Assembly (NCBI GenBank): GCA_020723665.1
Contig: DYIL01000006.1
Coordinates: forward strand, 1 to 64,000
Length of the DNA: 64,000 nucleotides
Source: Methyloversatilis universalis
GTDB lineage: Bacteria; Pseudomonadota; Gammaproteobacteria; Methylococcales; Methylococcaceae
Direction of reading: 5' to 3'
Shown: piece after piece, positions 1 through 10,529 of the stretch
How positions within the stretch are numbered: the first letter of the stretch is position 1
Layout: each line of letters starts with the position of its first letter
Position numbers and translations under genes: made by a program
The notes under the pieces: generated by a model
Seen by the model: the letters and a program-made list of their open reading frames with translations, nothing else
Told to the model about the DNA's origin: nothing
Database searches by the model: none

Positions 1-50
1 GAGTAGAGGACTTCCACCTCCAAGTGAGTGCGCCCTGCCGGGCGCACCAA

Positions 51-140
51 AAAAACACCTCGAAAAACTTCGAGGTGCTCGTACAGGGCAGGAATGCCCC
101 GTCGTTTTCGGCCACGTAATTCCATTTTTCGAACAAAAAG
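51..140. repeat. Dispersed intergenic repeat containing the hairpin CACCTCGAAAAACTTCGAGGTG and GGGCAGGAATGCCCCGTCGTTTTC
   Basis: Same blocks in opposite orientation at about 39925-40070; partly at about 51696-51825. Confidence 0.7.
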
Positions 141-308
141 AAAATTTCTTTATGGTAGGCCGGGATAAGCCTGTCCTGAGCAACGTCGCAGGGGCGAAGC
201 CGTTCCCGGCGCGCGGAATCGATAGGAAAGCCGGAAACGCGGAGCCTGTCCTGAGCGAAAGAGAAAAATTAGCGGGAAGGCGGTTTTTCGAGGTCCCGAA
301 AAATCAAA

Positions 309-2189
309 TTAATTTTCAGCCTCGGCCCTGACGTAAACATCGGCCGATTCCCGCAACTGCGCCACAAAGGACGAAAACTCGCGTTGCGCGGTATTCTTGA
401 TCAGAAATTGTTGGGCCGCGTCCGCTTCCTTGGGATCGCCCTGCGCTGCACCGTCCTTGACGGCGGTAAGTTTGAAAACGGCATAGTCTCCGTTTTCGAG
501 TTCCGCAGTCGAGATGACGGGCCGCTCAGGCGAGGGCCTTTCGGCCTTGAACACGGCATTCGTCAGAGCCGGAGAAACGTTCTTAGCATCGCGGCGCAGA
601 TTGGGCTCCTTGGAAATCTGGATACCGTGCTTCTTGGCCAAGTCCGAAAACGGAACGCCCTCCTGCGCTTGACGTAAAAGCTCTTCGGCTTCCTTGCGAA
701 CATCTTGCCGCGCATCCTCGGCGCGCAATTTGGCGATGATCTCGTCCTTCACGTCTGCGAGGGGCTTGTCGGAAGCGGGCTCGTGTCCTTTCATCCGCAA
801 AACGACGGCCAGGTCGCTCCCCAATTCGACCGGATCGCTGTTCCGGCCGTTTAGAACGTCCTCGCTGAACGCCGCTTCTCTGATCGCGGGTTCGGCGGCG
901 ATACCGTCTCCCGCTTCGCGCGTAAAAAAGTCGGTGCGCTCGATCTTCAGATTGAGCGCTTTTGCCGCCGGCTCCAGACTGTCGGGATGCTCATAGCTGA
1001 GCTCGGTCAGCGTTTGCCCCTGTTCGTAAAACTTGTTCTCTGCCGCGTTGCGCTGGAAAGTATTCAGCAGTTCATCCTTCACTTCCTCAAACGGCTTGAT
1101 CTTGGCCGGGGACAACTCGGTCACTCTGATCAAGTGATAGCCGAACGATGTTTTTACCGGCTCGGAGAGTTCGCCTTGCTTCAAAGCGAATGCCGCATCG
1201 GCAAAATTCTGCTCCATGGCTCCCTTGGTAATGAAACCCAAATCGCCGCCGTTCTGTGCGGATACCGAGTCATCCGACATTTCTTTCGCGACCTTCGCGA
1301 AGTCTTCCCCCTTAGCCAGACGCTCTCTAATCTGATTTATCTTCGCCAGGGCGGCTTGCTCGGCGGTTTCACCACCTTCCGAGTCGACCGTCACAAGGAT
1401 ATGGCTGACTTTGCGGCGTTCTTCGGACGTGAAGCTGGCCTTCTGTTCTTCGTACAGATTGCGTAGATCCTCCTCGGTGACCTGGATTTGCTTCGCGATA
1501 TCCTCGAGACGGACGGCGATATACTCGATCGAAACACGCTCGGGGTTTTTATATGCGGATAGGTTTTTCCGATAGTAATCCTCGATTTCGGCATCGGAAA
1601 TGACGCGCGTCGACGCCTTTAAAGGCACTTTGAGATATTCGACCGCGCGCTCCTGATTCTTGAGCCGAAACAGCGCCGCCAATTGGTTCGACGTCACGAA
1701 TGCACTGTCAAGCAATCCACGCTGGTACTGCTCCATCAATAATGCTCGTCTGACCTGCGCGACGAATTGAGCAGAACTGAGGCCCTGGGACGACACCATG
1801 ACGTTGTATTTTTCCTTGTCAAATCTGCCCTCGGTTTGAAAATAAGGAAGCGTCTGGATGAACTCGCGAACGGCGTTATCACTGACGGCAAGGTTCTTGG
1901 CTTCCGCATTCTGCGCAATGATTTCGTCCCGAATCAGCTTCTCCAGCGCTTCTTGCTTGAGCTGCTTCTCGTCGACTTCAGCCAAGCCCACCAGATTCGC
2001 CAAGCTCTGCTGATAAGCCTGGTTCACCTCACGCTCAAAGATATCCCTGTCGCCGACGACAGCTAGCGGCTGTTCCTTGCCAGAGTCCAGATAATTCTGA
2101 ATTCCCCATAGAGCGAACGGCACGCCGACAAGAATCAACATGACCCAAGCAAAAATGCCTTGGGCACGGTCACGAATCGCTTGAAGCAT
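309..2189 (-). CDS. ppiD: Peptidyl-prolyl cis-trans isomerase D (SurA/PpiD family, parvulin domain)
   Basis: 626 aa; N-terminal TM segment; parvulin motif RKVSHILVTVDSEGG...GGDLGFITKGAMEQNFADAAFALKQGELSEPVKTSFGYHLIRV; located downstream of hup as is common. Confidence 0.93.
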   Translation of the reverse strand: MLQAIRDRAQGIFAWVMLILVGVPFALWGIQNYLDSGKEQPLAVVGDRDIFEREVNQAYQQSLANLVGLAEVDEKQLKQEALEKLIRDEIIAQNAEAKNLAVSDNAVREFIQTLPYFQTEGRFDKEKYNVMVSSQGLSSAQFVAQVRRALLMEQYQRGLLDSAFVTSNQLAALFRLKNQERAVEYLKVPLKASTRVISDAEIEDYYRKNLSAYKNPERVSIEYIAVRLEDIAKQIQVTEEDLRNLYEEQKASFTSEERRKVSHILVTVDSEGGETAEQAALAKINQIRERLAKGEDFAKVAKEMSDDSVSAQNGGDLGFITKGAMEQNFADAAFALKQGELSEPVKTSFGYHLIRVTELSPAKIKPFEEVKDELLNTFQRNAAENKFYEQGQTLTELSYEHPDSLEPAAKALNLKIERTDFFTREAGDGIAAEPAIREAAFSEDVLNGRNSDPVELGSDLAVVLRMKGHEPASDKPLADVKDEIIAKLRAEDARQDVRKEAEELLRQAQEGVPFSDLAKKHGIQISKEPNLRRDAKNVSPALTNAVFKAERPSPERPVISTAELENGDYAVFKLTAVKDGAAQGDPKEADAAQQFLIKNTAQREFSSFVAQLRESADVYVRAEAEN

Positions 2190-2252
2190 ATGCAGGACCT
2201 GATACGGCTATGAAAGCTTTCATTAAACGAAAAGACGGGCAGCCTTCTACCC

Positions 2253-2290
2253 AAAAAAAAAGCCCGCGGCTTTGAAGGCGCGGGTTTTTT
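2253..2290 (-). terminator. Rho-independent terminator downstream of the tRNA-Val/tRNA-Asp unit
   Basis: CCCGCG/CGCGGG stem flanked by an A run and a T run. Confidence 0.6.
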
Positions 2291-2295
2291 GGATT

Positions 2296-2372
2296 TGGCG
2301 GAGCGGACGGGGCTCGAACCCGCGACCCCCGGCGTGACAGGCCGGTATTCTAACCAACTGAACTACCGCTCC
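2296..2372 (-). tRNA. tRNA-Asp (GTC), CCA encoded
   Basis: Minus strand GGAGCGGTAGTTCAGTTGGTTAGAATACCGGCCTGTCACGCCGGGGGTCGCGGGTTCGAGCCCCGTCCGCTCCGCCA. Confidence 0.97.
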
Positions 2373-2378
2373 GATTAA

Positions 2379-2454
2379 TGGTGGGTGCTGTAGGGATCGA
2401 ACCTACGACCCTCGCCTTGTAAGGGCGATGCTCTCCCAGCTGAGCTAAGCACCC
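2379..2454 (-). tRNA. tRNA-Val (TAC), CCA encoded
   Basis: Minus strand GGGTGCTTAGCTCAGCTGGGAGAGCATCGCCCTTACAAGGCGAGGGTCGTAGGTTCGATCCCTACAGCACCCACCA. Confidence 0.97.
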
Positions 2455-2465
2455 GAAAGAGTTGA

Positions 2466-2738
2466 CTAGTTTACAGCATCTTTCAGTGCTTTGCCAGCCT
2501 TAAATGAGGGAATTCTTGCAGCTTTGATCGTAATCGTATTTCCCGTCTGCGGATTACGGCCTTGACGCTCGGCACGCTCTTTAACCCCAAAAGAACCAAA
2601 ACCCACGAGTGAAACAGTTTCGCCGTTTTTTAAAGCCGTTGTGATAGCGTCAATCATACCGTCGAGTGCGCGCCCGGCGTCAGCCTTTGTCAAGTCGGCT
2701 GACTTAGCGATCGCATCTATGAGTTCCGCTTTATTCAT
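2466..2738 (-). CDS. hupB: DNA-binding protein HU-beta
   Basis: 90 aa [32 protein letters not shown]...[31 protein letters not shown], typical HU. Confidence 0.97.
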   Translation of the reverse strand: MNKAELIDAIAKSADLTKADAGRALDGMIDAITTALKNGETVSLVGFGSFGVKERAERQGRNPQTGNTITIKAARIPSFKAGKALKDAVN

Positions 2739-2957
2739 TCTTTCCCCCTTTACTCGATAATGATAAATCTAAGTTCTTGACATTGCCGCACGACTTCGTC
2801 CATCCCAATATACTTGCCGGCTACGCTTGAACTCGCCGGCCGAACTGTAGCAGTAGACAAAAAGCACTGTCAAGCCGCGCAGCGCCTGCGATTCAGGAGA
2901 TTTTGGCGATTCCTCGCATTTCTCCAAGTGCACGAAACACGCTGCCCAAACTGCTGA

Positions 2958-5384
2958 TTAATGAGCAACGATCATGCCCGCCGCTCCCGTCGATTTGGTT
3001 ACACCCTCGGGTTCAGACGTAACCGGCGGTTTCAACGGTTCTGGCATATGTTTTAGCGCAGTCTCAAGGACTTGATCGATGGAACGAACCGGGACGATCT
3101 TGAGATCCTGTTTGATATTCTTCGGAATCTCGGTCAAATCCTTCTCGTTTTCCTGGGGAATCAAGACAGTCGAAATACCGCCCCGATGTGCCGCCAGCAG
3201 CTTCTCCTTCAGCCCCCCGATAGGCAAAACCTCGCCGCGAAGCGTGATCTCGCCGGTCATCGCGACGTCCGATCGCACCGGGATCCGCGTCAGCGCAGAA
3301 ACCAAAGCCGTACACATGCCGATGCCCGCGCTCGGACCGTCTTTCGGCGTCGCTCCTTCCGGCACATGAATATGTACGTCGTGCTTCTGATAAAACGCCG
3401 GATCGATACCCAGCGTCTCCGCGCGGCTACGCGCCACCGTGACCGCGGTTTGTATCGACTCCTGCATCACCTCACCGAGTTTGCCCGTATAGGTTTGCTT
3501 GCCGGTTCCCGGCATGACCACGGACTCGATGGTAAGCAACTCGCCCCCCACTTCGGTCCAAGCCAAGCCGGTAACTTGCCCGACCTGATCGCTCTCTTCT
3601 GCTCGCCCGTAACGATAGCGCCTGACGCCCAAGAAATCGTCCACGTTGCGATGACTCACGTTCACTTTCTTGGTGGTCGGTTTGAGTACCAAACTCTTTA
3701 CGACCTTACGGCAAATCTTGGCGATTTCGCGTTCGAGGCCACGAACGCCGGCTTCCCGCGTATAAAAACGGATGATGTCCCGTACCGCCGATTCGGTGAT
3801 ATGAATCTCGCTGTCCTTGAGCCCGTTGTTCTTGACTTGCTTCGGGATCAGATAGCGCATGGCGATATTGACTTTCTCGTCCTCCGTGTACCCCGCGATT
3901 CGAATGACTTCCATGCGGTCCAGAAGCGGCGCCGGAATGTTCAGGGTGTTCGCCGTGGCAATGAACATCACTTCGGACAAATCGAAGTCGACCTCCAGAT
4001 AATGGTCGTTGAAAGTGTGGTTCTGCTCCGGATCCAAGACTTCCAACAGCGCCGCCGCGGGGTCACCGCGGAAATCCATCGCCATCTTGTCGATTTCGTC
4101 GAGCATGAAGATCGGGTTGCGGGTCTTCACCTTGGCGAGATTCTGCAAAATCTTACCGGGCATCGAGCCGATGTAGGTCCTGCGGTGACCGCGAATTTCC
4201 GCCTCGTCCCGAACGCCGCCCAAAGCCATGCGGACGTACTTTCGGTTGGTCGCCCGCGCGATCGATTGACCGAGCGAGGTCTTACCCACACCGGGCGGTC
4301 CAACCAGGCACAAGATCGGACCTTTTAGCTTCTTGACGCGCTGCTGGACGGCCAAGTACTCGAGAATGCGTTCTTTAACCTTTTCCAAGCCATAGTGTTC
4401 GGTCTCCAGGATCTCCTCGGCCCGCCGCAGATCGTGACTGATCTTGGTGCGCTTCTTCCATGGCATGTTGACCATCCAGTCGACGTAATTCCTGACGACC
4501 GTGGCCTCGGCGGACATCGGAGACATCAGCTTGAGCTTGTTCAGCTCCGTTTCGGCCTTGGTGCGAGCCGCCTCGGGCATACCAGCCTTTTCGATTTTAC
4601 GCGACAACTCCTCGAATTCGTTCGGCGCGTCCTCCATTTCTCCCAGTTCCTTCTGGATAGCCTTCATTTGCTCGTTCAAATAATATTCGCGCTGATTTTT
4701 CTCCATCTGCTGCTTAACCCGCCCGCGGATACGCTTCTCCATCTCCAGCATATCCACCTCGCCCTCCATGAGCGTCATCAACCGCTCCAACCTGGCCGTC
4801 ACATCGCTCATTTCCAAAATCGACTGTTTGTCTTCGATTTTGATAGTCATATGCGCGGCGATGGTATCCGCCAACCGGCTGGGATCGTCGATGCCGGCAA
4901 GAGAATTCAGCACTTCGGGCGGTATCCGCTTATTGAGCTTGACGTAATGATCGAACGTATTGATCGCAGTGCGCATCAATACGTCGACTTCCTGATCGGT
5001 GACATTGATCTGGTCCGATTGCGGTGAAACCACGGCCACATAGTGCTTCTCAGCGACGCGATATTTCTCCACTTTGCAACGCTCGCTGCCCTCGACCAGC
5101 ACCTTCACAGTACCGTCCGGGAGCTTCAGCAATTGCAAGATGTTGGATAGCGTGCCGATCCGGTACAAGTCGTCGAAGCTAGGATCGTCCAGCTCGGCTT
5201 CTTTCTGCGCCACCAGCAAGATCTGTTTATTGTCCCGCATGGCGGAGTCCAGAGCCAGGATCGATTTTTCCCTGCCGACGAACAGAGGTATGACCATATG
5301 GGGATAGACTACGACATCGCGCAAAGGCAGTACCGGTACTATCTTTTCCGGTTTTGTGCGATTTTCAAGCGAGGTATTTTCCAT
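2958..5384 (-). CDS. lon: ATP-dependent protease Lon
   Basis: 808 aa; Walker [32 protein letters not shown] catalytic region. Confidence 0.98.
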   Translation of the reverse strand: MENTSLENRTKPEKIVPVLPLRDVVVYPHMVIPLFVGREKSILALDSAMRDNKQILLVAQKEAELDDPSFDDLYRIGTLSNILQLLKLPDGTVKVLVEGSERCKVEKYRVAEKHYVAVVSPQSDQINVTDQEVDVLMRTAINTFDHYVKLNKRIPPEVLNSLAGIDDPSRLADTIAAHMTIKIEDKQSILEMSDVTARLERLMTLMEGEVDMLEMEKRIRGRVKQQMEKNQREYYLNEQMKAIQKELGEMEDAPNEFEELSRKIEKAGMPEAARTKAETELNKLKLMSPMSAEATVVRNYVDWMVNMPWKKRTKISHDLRRAEEILETEHYGLEKVKERILEYLAVQQRVKKLKGPILCLVGPPGVGKTSLGQSIARATNRKYVRMALGGVRDEAEIRGHRRTYIGSMPGKILQNLAKVKTRNPIFMLDEIDKMAMDFRGDPAAALLEVLDPEQNHTFNDHYLEVDFDLSEVMFIATANTLNIPAPLLDRMEVIRIAGYTEDEKVNIAMRYLIPKQVKNNGLKDSEIHITESAVRDIIRFYTREAGVRGLEREIAKICRKVVKSLVLKPTTKKVNVSHRNVDDFLGVRRYRYGRAEESDQVGQVTGLAWTEVGGELLTIESVVMPGTGKQTYTGKLGEVMQESIQTAVTVARSRAETLGIDPAFYQKHDVHIHVPEGATPKDGPSAGIGMCTALVSALTRIPVRSDVAMTGEITLRGEVLPIGGLKEKLLAAHRGGISTVLIPQENEKDLTEIPKNIKQDLKIVPVRSIDQVLETALKHMPEPLKPPVTSEPEGVTKSTGAAGMIVAH

Positions 5385-5790
5385 TAGTCACCCATGGATA
5401 TGAAATTGAATAGGGATTGTTACTGAGTATATAGGTAAGCTTCGGCCAAAAAACAAGACCAGGCCCGACAAATTGGGAAACGATCTATTCGGAACAGGAT
5501 TTGGACGATGAGACCGGCGGAATTGCGCATTCCCGTTTCCGGTCGGTACGAAAAACTACTTATATAGAAAAATGCGCCTTCGAGATTCCCTGGTCTCGAA
5601 TATTTCGAGCACGGTACACGCAAACATTCACGAAAACGCCGAAACCAAAACCGGCGACCGCTTCGGTCAAGAGTCGGCAAATGCAGCCACATGTGCCGGC
5701 GACTGGCGAAAAAGCGCAGGAAGACGGTTTGTAGCCCTGGCCGGACAACAACCCCGGGGGAAACATCCAGCCTGACCACGGTCCCCTCTT

Positions 5791-5974
5791 AAGGAAGCTC
5801 TGATTAAGTCCTTCGACCGGCCTGTCCTGAGCCCTTCGACAAGCTCAGGACAGGCTTGTCGAAGGGCTCAGGACGAACGGTAACCTATTGATTCCGTTCG
5901 CGGTGAGCTTGTCGAACGCTCTCCTGAGCGAAGTCGAAGGGCGTGAACGGAATCCACTTGTTCAGAGTTTCCTT
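5791..5974. repeat. MITE-like element, family A (AAGGAAGCTCTGATTAAGTCC ... GGATTCCACTTGTTCAGAGTTTCCTT)
   Basis: Imperfect terminal inverted repeats AAGGAAGCTCTGATTAAGT / AAGGAAACTCTGAACAAGT; internal CCTTCGACAAGCTCAGGACAGGCTTGTCGAAGGGC hairpin; more copies elsewhere in the window. Confidence 0.8.
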
Positions 5975-6069
5975 AACCGTATATCACACGGCGAAGTCCG
6001 GCCGTCAAAACCTTAGGTCTCCTGCTGATGCCCGCCGGACGTGAGCATCGACAGCGTTCGAAAGTAGGC

Positions 6070-7350
6070 TCAGTCCACCGAGGCGCAGTGCTTTTCTTCG
6101 GATTGATAAATCAGATACGGCTCCGATTCACCCCGAATAACCTTTTCGTCGATCACGACCTTGGACACATGTTCGGCGGAAGGCAATTCGTACATCGTAT
6201 CCAATAGAACGTGCTCGAGAATCGTCCGCAGCCCCCGGGCCCCAGTTTTCCGTTCCATTGCTTTTCGCGCGATCACTCGCAGTGCATCCTCGCGGATTTC
6301 CAGATCGCAGCCTTCCATCTCGAACAGCTTCTTGTATTGCTTGACCAACGCATTCTTCGGTTCGGTCAGAATTTGAACCAGCGCGTGCTCATCCAACTCA
6401 TCCAACGTCGCGACCACCGGCAAACGACCGACAAACTCCGGAATCAGACCATATTTGATCAGGTCCTCCGCCTCCACGTCGGCCAACACCTCGCCGACGT
6501 TGCGACGCTCGTCCTTGGTTTTGACCTCGGCGGAAAAACCGATTCCGCCTTTTTCCGAGCGGGCACGAATGATCTTTTCGAGCCCGGCAAATGCGCCACC
6601 GCAGATAAAAAGGATATTCGCCGTATTGACCTGCAGAAACTCTTGCTGGGGGTGCTTCCGTCCTCCTTGCGGGGGCACCGAGGCGATGGTCCCTTCGATC
6701 AGCTTCAGGAGCGCCTGCTGCACGCCTTCACCCGATACGTCGCGGGTGATGGACGGATTGTCCGACTTGCGGGAAATCTTGTCGATCTCATCGATATAGA
6801 CGATCCCGGACTCGGCCTTCTCCACGTCGTAATCGCATTTCTGCAAGATTTTCTGGATGATGTTTTCGACATCTTCCCCGACGTACCCGGCTTCGGTCAG
6901 CGTGGTCGCGTCGGCGATCGTGAACGGCACGTCCAACAAACGAGCGAGCGTCTCAGCAAGCAAGGTTTTTCCGGATCCGGTGGGCCCGATCAAGAGAATA
7001 TTGCTCTTGGCCAACTCGACATCGTTCTTCTTCAGATTATTTTGTACACGAAGGCGCTTATAATGATTGTAGACCGCAACCGACAAAATCCTCTTGGCCT
7101 TCTCCTGGCCGATGACGTACTCGTCGAGTACGGCCTTGATCTCTTTAGGTTTCGGCAGCTTGTCTACGCTAGCGGCGACATTCTCCTGCAACTCCTCGCG
7201 AATAATGTCGTTGCACAACTCGACACATTCGTCACAGACGAACACAGCGGGACCTGCAATGAGTTTTCTAACCTCATGCTGACTTTTTCCGCAAAACGAG
7301 CAGTAAAGAAGTTTCCCGCCCCCGTCTTTGCCGTGCTTATCGTCACTCAT
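6070..7350 (-). CDS. clpX: ATP-dependent Clp protease ATP-binding subunit ClpX
   Basis: 426 aa; zinc finger [14 protein letters not shown]...[13 protein letters not shown]; Walker A GPTGSGKT. Confidence 0.98.
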   Translation of the reverse strand: MSDDKHGKDGGGKLLYCSFCGKSQHEVRKLIAGPAVFVCDECVELCNDIIREELQENVAASVDKLPKPKEIKAVLDEYVIGQEKAKRILSVAVYNHYKRLRVQNNLKKNDVELAKSNILLIGPTGSGKTLLAETLARLLDVPFTIADATTLTEAGYVGEDVENIIQKILQKCDYDVEKAESGIVYIDEIDKISRKSDNPSITRDVSGEGVQQALLKLIEGTIASVPPQGGRKHPQQEFLQVNTANILFICGGAFAGLEKIIRARSEKGGIGFSAEVKTKDERRNVGEVLADVEAEDLIKYGLIPEFVGRLPVVATLDELDEHALVQILTEPKNALVKQYKKLFEMEGCDLEIREDALRVIARKAMERKTGARGLRTILEHVLLDTMYELPSAEHVSKVVIDEKVIRGESEPYLIYQSEEKHCASVD

Positions 7351-7451
7351 CGCAAACCTCTTATTCGTCAGATGACCGTTGTAGCGAGCTACACGAACCG
7401 GCCGCTACCAGCATACGTCCGCTTGCCCTTCTAACTCGGATTCCGATTGAT

Positions 7452-8096
7452 TCAAGCACCGGAACCCGCTTCCCGGCTGGCAAGCACCTTGTCGATTAGA
7501 CCATATCGCGCTGCGTCTTCTCCACTCATGAAATTGTCACGGTCGGTATCAATCTGAATTCGTTCCAAGGGCTGACCGGTATGCTTCGCCAAGATCCGAT
7601 TCAATCGGTCACGAGTCGCGAGAATTTCCCGGGCATGAATGTCGATATCGCTGGCCTGTCCCTGGAAACCGCCCAAAGGCTGATGGATCATGACTCTCGA
7701 ATGGGGTAAACAATACCTCTTCCCCGGCGCGCCGCCCGCGAGCAGCAACGCACCCATGCTGGCCGCCTGACCGATGCACATGGTGCTGACGTCGGGCTTG
7801 ATGAACTGCATGGTATCGTAAATCGCCAACCCCGACGTGACTATGCCACCCGGAGAGTTGATATACAGATGGATGTCCTTGTCCGGATTTTCCGATTCCA
7901 AAAACAGAAGCTGGGCGATAATCAGATTGGCCATGTAATCTTCAATCTGGCCGACCACAAAAACGATTCGTTCCTTGAGCAAACGGGAATAGATATCGAA
8001 CGCCCGTTCTCCCCGCGCAGACTGTTCAATAACAACGGGTACCAATCCCGTCGCCCGCGTATTGATGGATTTCGAAAAATCGCCGGTAAACATCAT
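7452..8096 (-). CDS. clpP: ATP-dependent Clp protease proteolytic subunit ClpP
   Basis: 214 aa; [14 protein letters not shown] catalytic Ser and [11 protein letters not shown] catalytic His. Confidence 0.98.
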   Translation of the reverse strand: MMFTGDFSKSINTRATGLVPVVIEQSARGERAFDIYSRLLKERIVFVVGQIEDYMANLIIAQLLFLESENPDKDIHLYINSPGGIVTSGLAIYDTMQFIKPDVSTMCIGQAASMGALLLAGGAPGKRYCLPHSRVMIHQPLGGFQGQASDIDIHAREILATRDRLNRILAKHTGQPLERIQIDTDRDNFMSGEDAARYGLIDKVLASREAGSGA

Positions 8097-8115
8097 GACA
8101 TCTCTTGGATTAAAT

Positions 8116-9438
8116 TTACGCCGTTTGTGAGGAACTACCGGTAGCCTGCTGCATCAACTCCTGAAACGCGAGCTTTTCCTCGCTCACCTTCGCTTTGTCC
8201 AACACTAAATCTACCACTTGGTCCTCCATGACCACATTTTCAACTTCACGCAGCCGTTTCGGTTCGGCATAGTACCAGCGCACCACGTCTTCCGGACTCT
8301 CGTAGCTCGCGGCCAGTTCGTCCACCGTCGAACGCACCCGCTTTTGATCTACTGTCAGATTATTAATTTCAATAATCTTTCCGAGGATCAGCGCCAAAGC
8401 TACCCTTCTCCGCGCCAGCGGTTCTAGCCGCTCCTTCAATCCGCCCTCGTCGAACTCCTGCTTCCTCTTCTGTGCCGCTTGCCGGTAGGGCCCCAGCAAT
8501 TCGTTCAACTCATCTTGGACCAGGGCGTTGGGCAAAGCAATCGTGTTCTTGGCGAACAGAGCATCCATGACCGAGGTTTTCGTTCTCGTCCGCAAAGCCC
8601 GCTTCATCTCACGCTCCATGTTAGCGCGAATATCGCTACGGAAAGCTTCCACGCCGCCTTCCTCGATGCCATAGGACTTCACAAATTCCTCGTTAACCTC
8701 GGGCAAGCGGCTTTCCTCGACTTTCAAGACTTCCACGGCGAACTGCGCCGCGTTGCCGGCCAGTTTCTGATTCGGGTAGTCCGCCGGAAACGATAATTCG
8801 AATTCAAGCTGCGATCCGCCCACAGCACCCACCAGCTTGTCTTCGAATCCGGGAATCATTTGGTTGGAGCCTATCACAACGGCCACATTTTCCACCTTTC
8901 CGTCGGTGAACGATTCTTCGCCGATCTTGCCTTCGAAGGAGATGGTGACACGATCACCGGTCGTCGCCGCGCGGTCGACATCCTGCCAAATTTTCCGCTG
9001 CTCTCTCAGACGCTCAATCATGGCGTCGATGTCGGCCTCAGTTACTTCGGAAACGAACCGCTTGACCTCGAGAGTTTCCAACGGCATCAGCACAAACTCC
9101 GGCATCACTTCGAAGCTCGCTTCGTATTCCAGCCCGCTCCCCTCTTCCACCTGCCGCGCGGTAATCGCCGGCGCTCCGGCCGGTCTGAGCTTCTCTTCGC
9201 GAACGGCCTGGTAGAAGCTCGATTGGATCAGGTCCGAAAGAACTTCTTCCCGCACTTGTTGTCCGTAACGCTTCTTCAGCAAGCTCTGAGGCACTTTGCC
9301 GGGACGGAAGCCATCGATCTTGATCCGGTGTGCCAACGACTTCAAGCGCGAGGCTATTTTTTCCTGGATCTCTTCTTCCGGTACCTGCACGGTCATTTTC
9401 CGGCTCAATTCAGATGTCGTTTCGACAGAAACTTGCAT
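8116..9438 (-). CDS. tig: Trigger factor
   Basis: 440 aa; [24 protein letters not shown]..., [17 protein letters not shown] ribosome-binding motif; tig-clpP-clpX-lon order. Confidence 0.97.
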   Translation of the reverse strand: MQVSVETTSELSRKMTVQVPEEEIQEKIASRLKSLAHRIKIDGFRPGKVPQSLLKKRYGQQVREEVLSDLIQSSFYQAVREEKLRPAGAPAITARQVEEGSGLEYEASFEVMPEFVLMPLETLEVKRFVSEVTEADIDAMIERLREQRKIWQDVDRAATTGDRVTISFEGKIGEESFTDGKVENVAVVIGSNQMIPGFEDKLVGAVGGSQLEFELSFPADYPNQKLAGNAAQFAVEVLKVEESRLPEVNEEFVKSYGIEEGGVEAFRSDIRANMEREMKRALRTRTKTSVMDALFAKNTIALPNALVQDELNELLGPYRQAAQKRKQEFDEGGLKERLEPLARRRVALALILGKIIEINNLTVDQKRVRSTVDELAASYESPEDVVRWYYAEPKRLREVENVVMEDQVVDLVLDKAKVSEEKLAFQELMQQATGSSSQTA

Positions 9439-9590
9439 GTCGCTGTTACCTCGAGATTATGGAATAAAGTATCGGAGGGACTGGCTCGGAAGCACAATCG
9501 CCGAAACTGCTGGCTAACGAGCCGAAGTCTGATATCCGTAGTCGGATATAGACCCTAGGAAGCTTGGCGTCTTGGTGGTTATTGAGCATT

Positions 9591-9677
<87 letters not shown>

Positions 9678-9908
9678 ATGAAAGCTACCTGGATTATACT
9701 CCGTTTGTCGCGGATTTACCGGCCGGCCCCGGCTTCCTTTCCAGATGCGATCCAAAACCGACGCATTCGGTCGGATACAATCTTCCTATTATAAAACGCA
9801 CGAATTTTTTTTCATCTGTTCGTTCTCCGGACAGTCCAAGGGAATCGTGTTCGCTCTTTCGGCTCCGTGGGTGTCACGGGCGCACGCGCCAAGACGGTGA
9901 ATCGACAA

Positions 9909-10529
9909 ATGGATCAGAACCAGAACCGAGAAGGGGTCGTCAAGTATCGGCTGGACTACACGGCGGCTCCGCCCATAAATCGCGGCAGCATCATCGAACT
10001 CAACGCCTGGCGCGCCGTGCTCTTTCGCCTGGGGCTCACCGGACAGGACCCTCGCCGCTATGACGGCCTGGCCTACGGCAACGTCAGTATTCGTCTCGGA
10101 TCGACGGCTTTCCTGATCAGCGGAACACAAACCGGCGGTATACCGCAGCTTTCCGCCGAGCACTACAGCCTGGTCACCGGCTTCGATCTGGAGCAAAACT
10201 TCGTCGTCGCGGAAGGGCCGATACCGCCCTCTTCCGAAGCCCTGACCCATGCCGCCGTATACCGCAGCGCAACCGGAATCGATTGCGTGCTGCACGTCCA
10301 TTCGCCCGAAATATGGAAGAAGGCGGAAGCTCTGGGCATCCCCGTCACAGACCGGCAGGTCGCTTACGGCACACCGGAAATGGCGCTCGAAGTGGGATAT
10401 CTGGTTCGAGCGTCGGAAAGCCCGGTCGTCGCCATGGGCGGCCATGAAGACGGCATTATCGCGTTCGGCGGCGCCGTGGAGGAAGCCGCCTTCAACCTGA
10501 TCCGCTGCCTGGCGAAGGCCTTAGCCTAA
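9909..10529 (+). CDS. Class II aldolase/adducin family protein
   Basis: ORF 9867-10529, probable start MDQNQNREGV; YDGLAYGNVSIRL...FLISGTQTGG...HVHSPEIWKKA metal-site type pattern. Confidence 0.75.
   Translation: MDQNQNREGVVKYRLDYTAAPPINRGSIIELNAWRAVLFRLGLTGQDPRRYDGLAYGNVSIRLGSTAFLISGTQTGGIPQLSAEHYSLVTGFDLEQNFVVAEGPIPPSSEALTHAAVYRSATGIDCVLHVHSPEIWKKAEALGIPVTDRQVAYGTPEMALEVGYLVRASESPVVAMGGHEDGIIAFGGAVEEAAFNLIRCLAKALA

Noticed and set aside
3072-4328. 418-aa plus-strand ORF opposite lon
   Set aside because: Antisense shadow ORF in GC-rich coding DNA; the lon frame is unambiguous and the antisense product has no recognisable motifs
5420-5779. 119-aa ORF between lon and the repeat
   Set aside because: No domain, no SD, overlaps other small ORFs in several frames
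5791-5974. CRISPR-like array because of repeated CTTCGAC/GTCGAAGG words
   Set aside because: Words are nested inverted repeats within a MITE-like unit, with no regular spacers or cas genes
6211-7434. 407-aa plus-strand ORF
   Set aside because: Antisense to clpX
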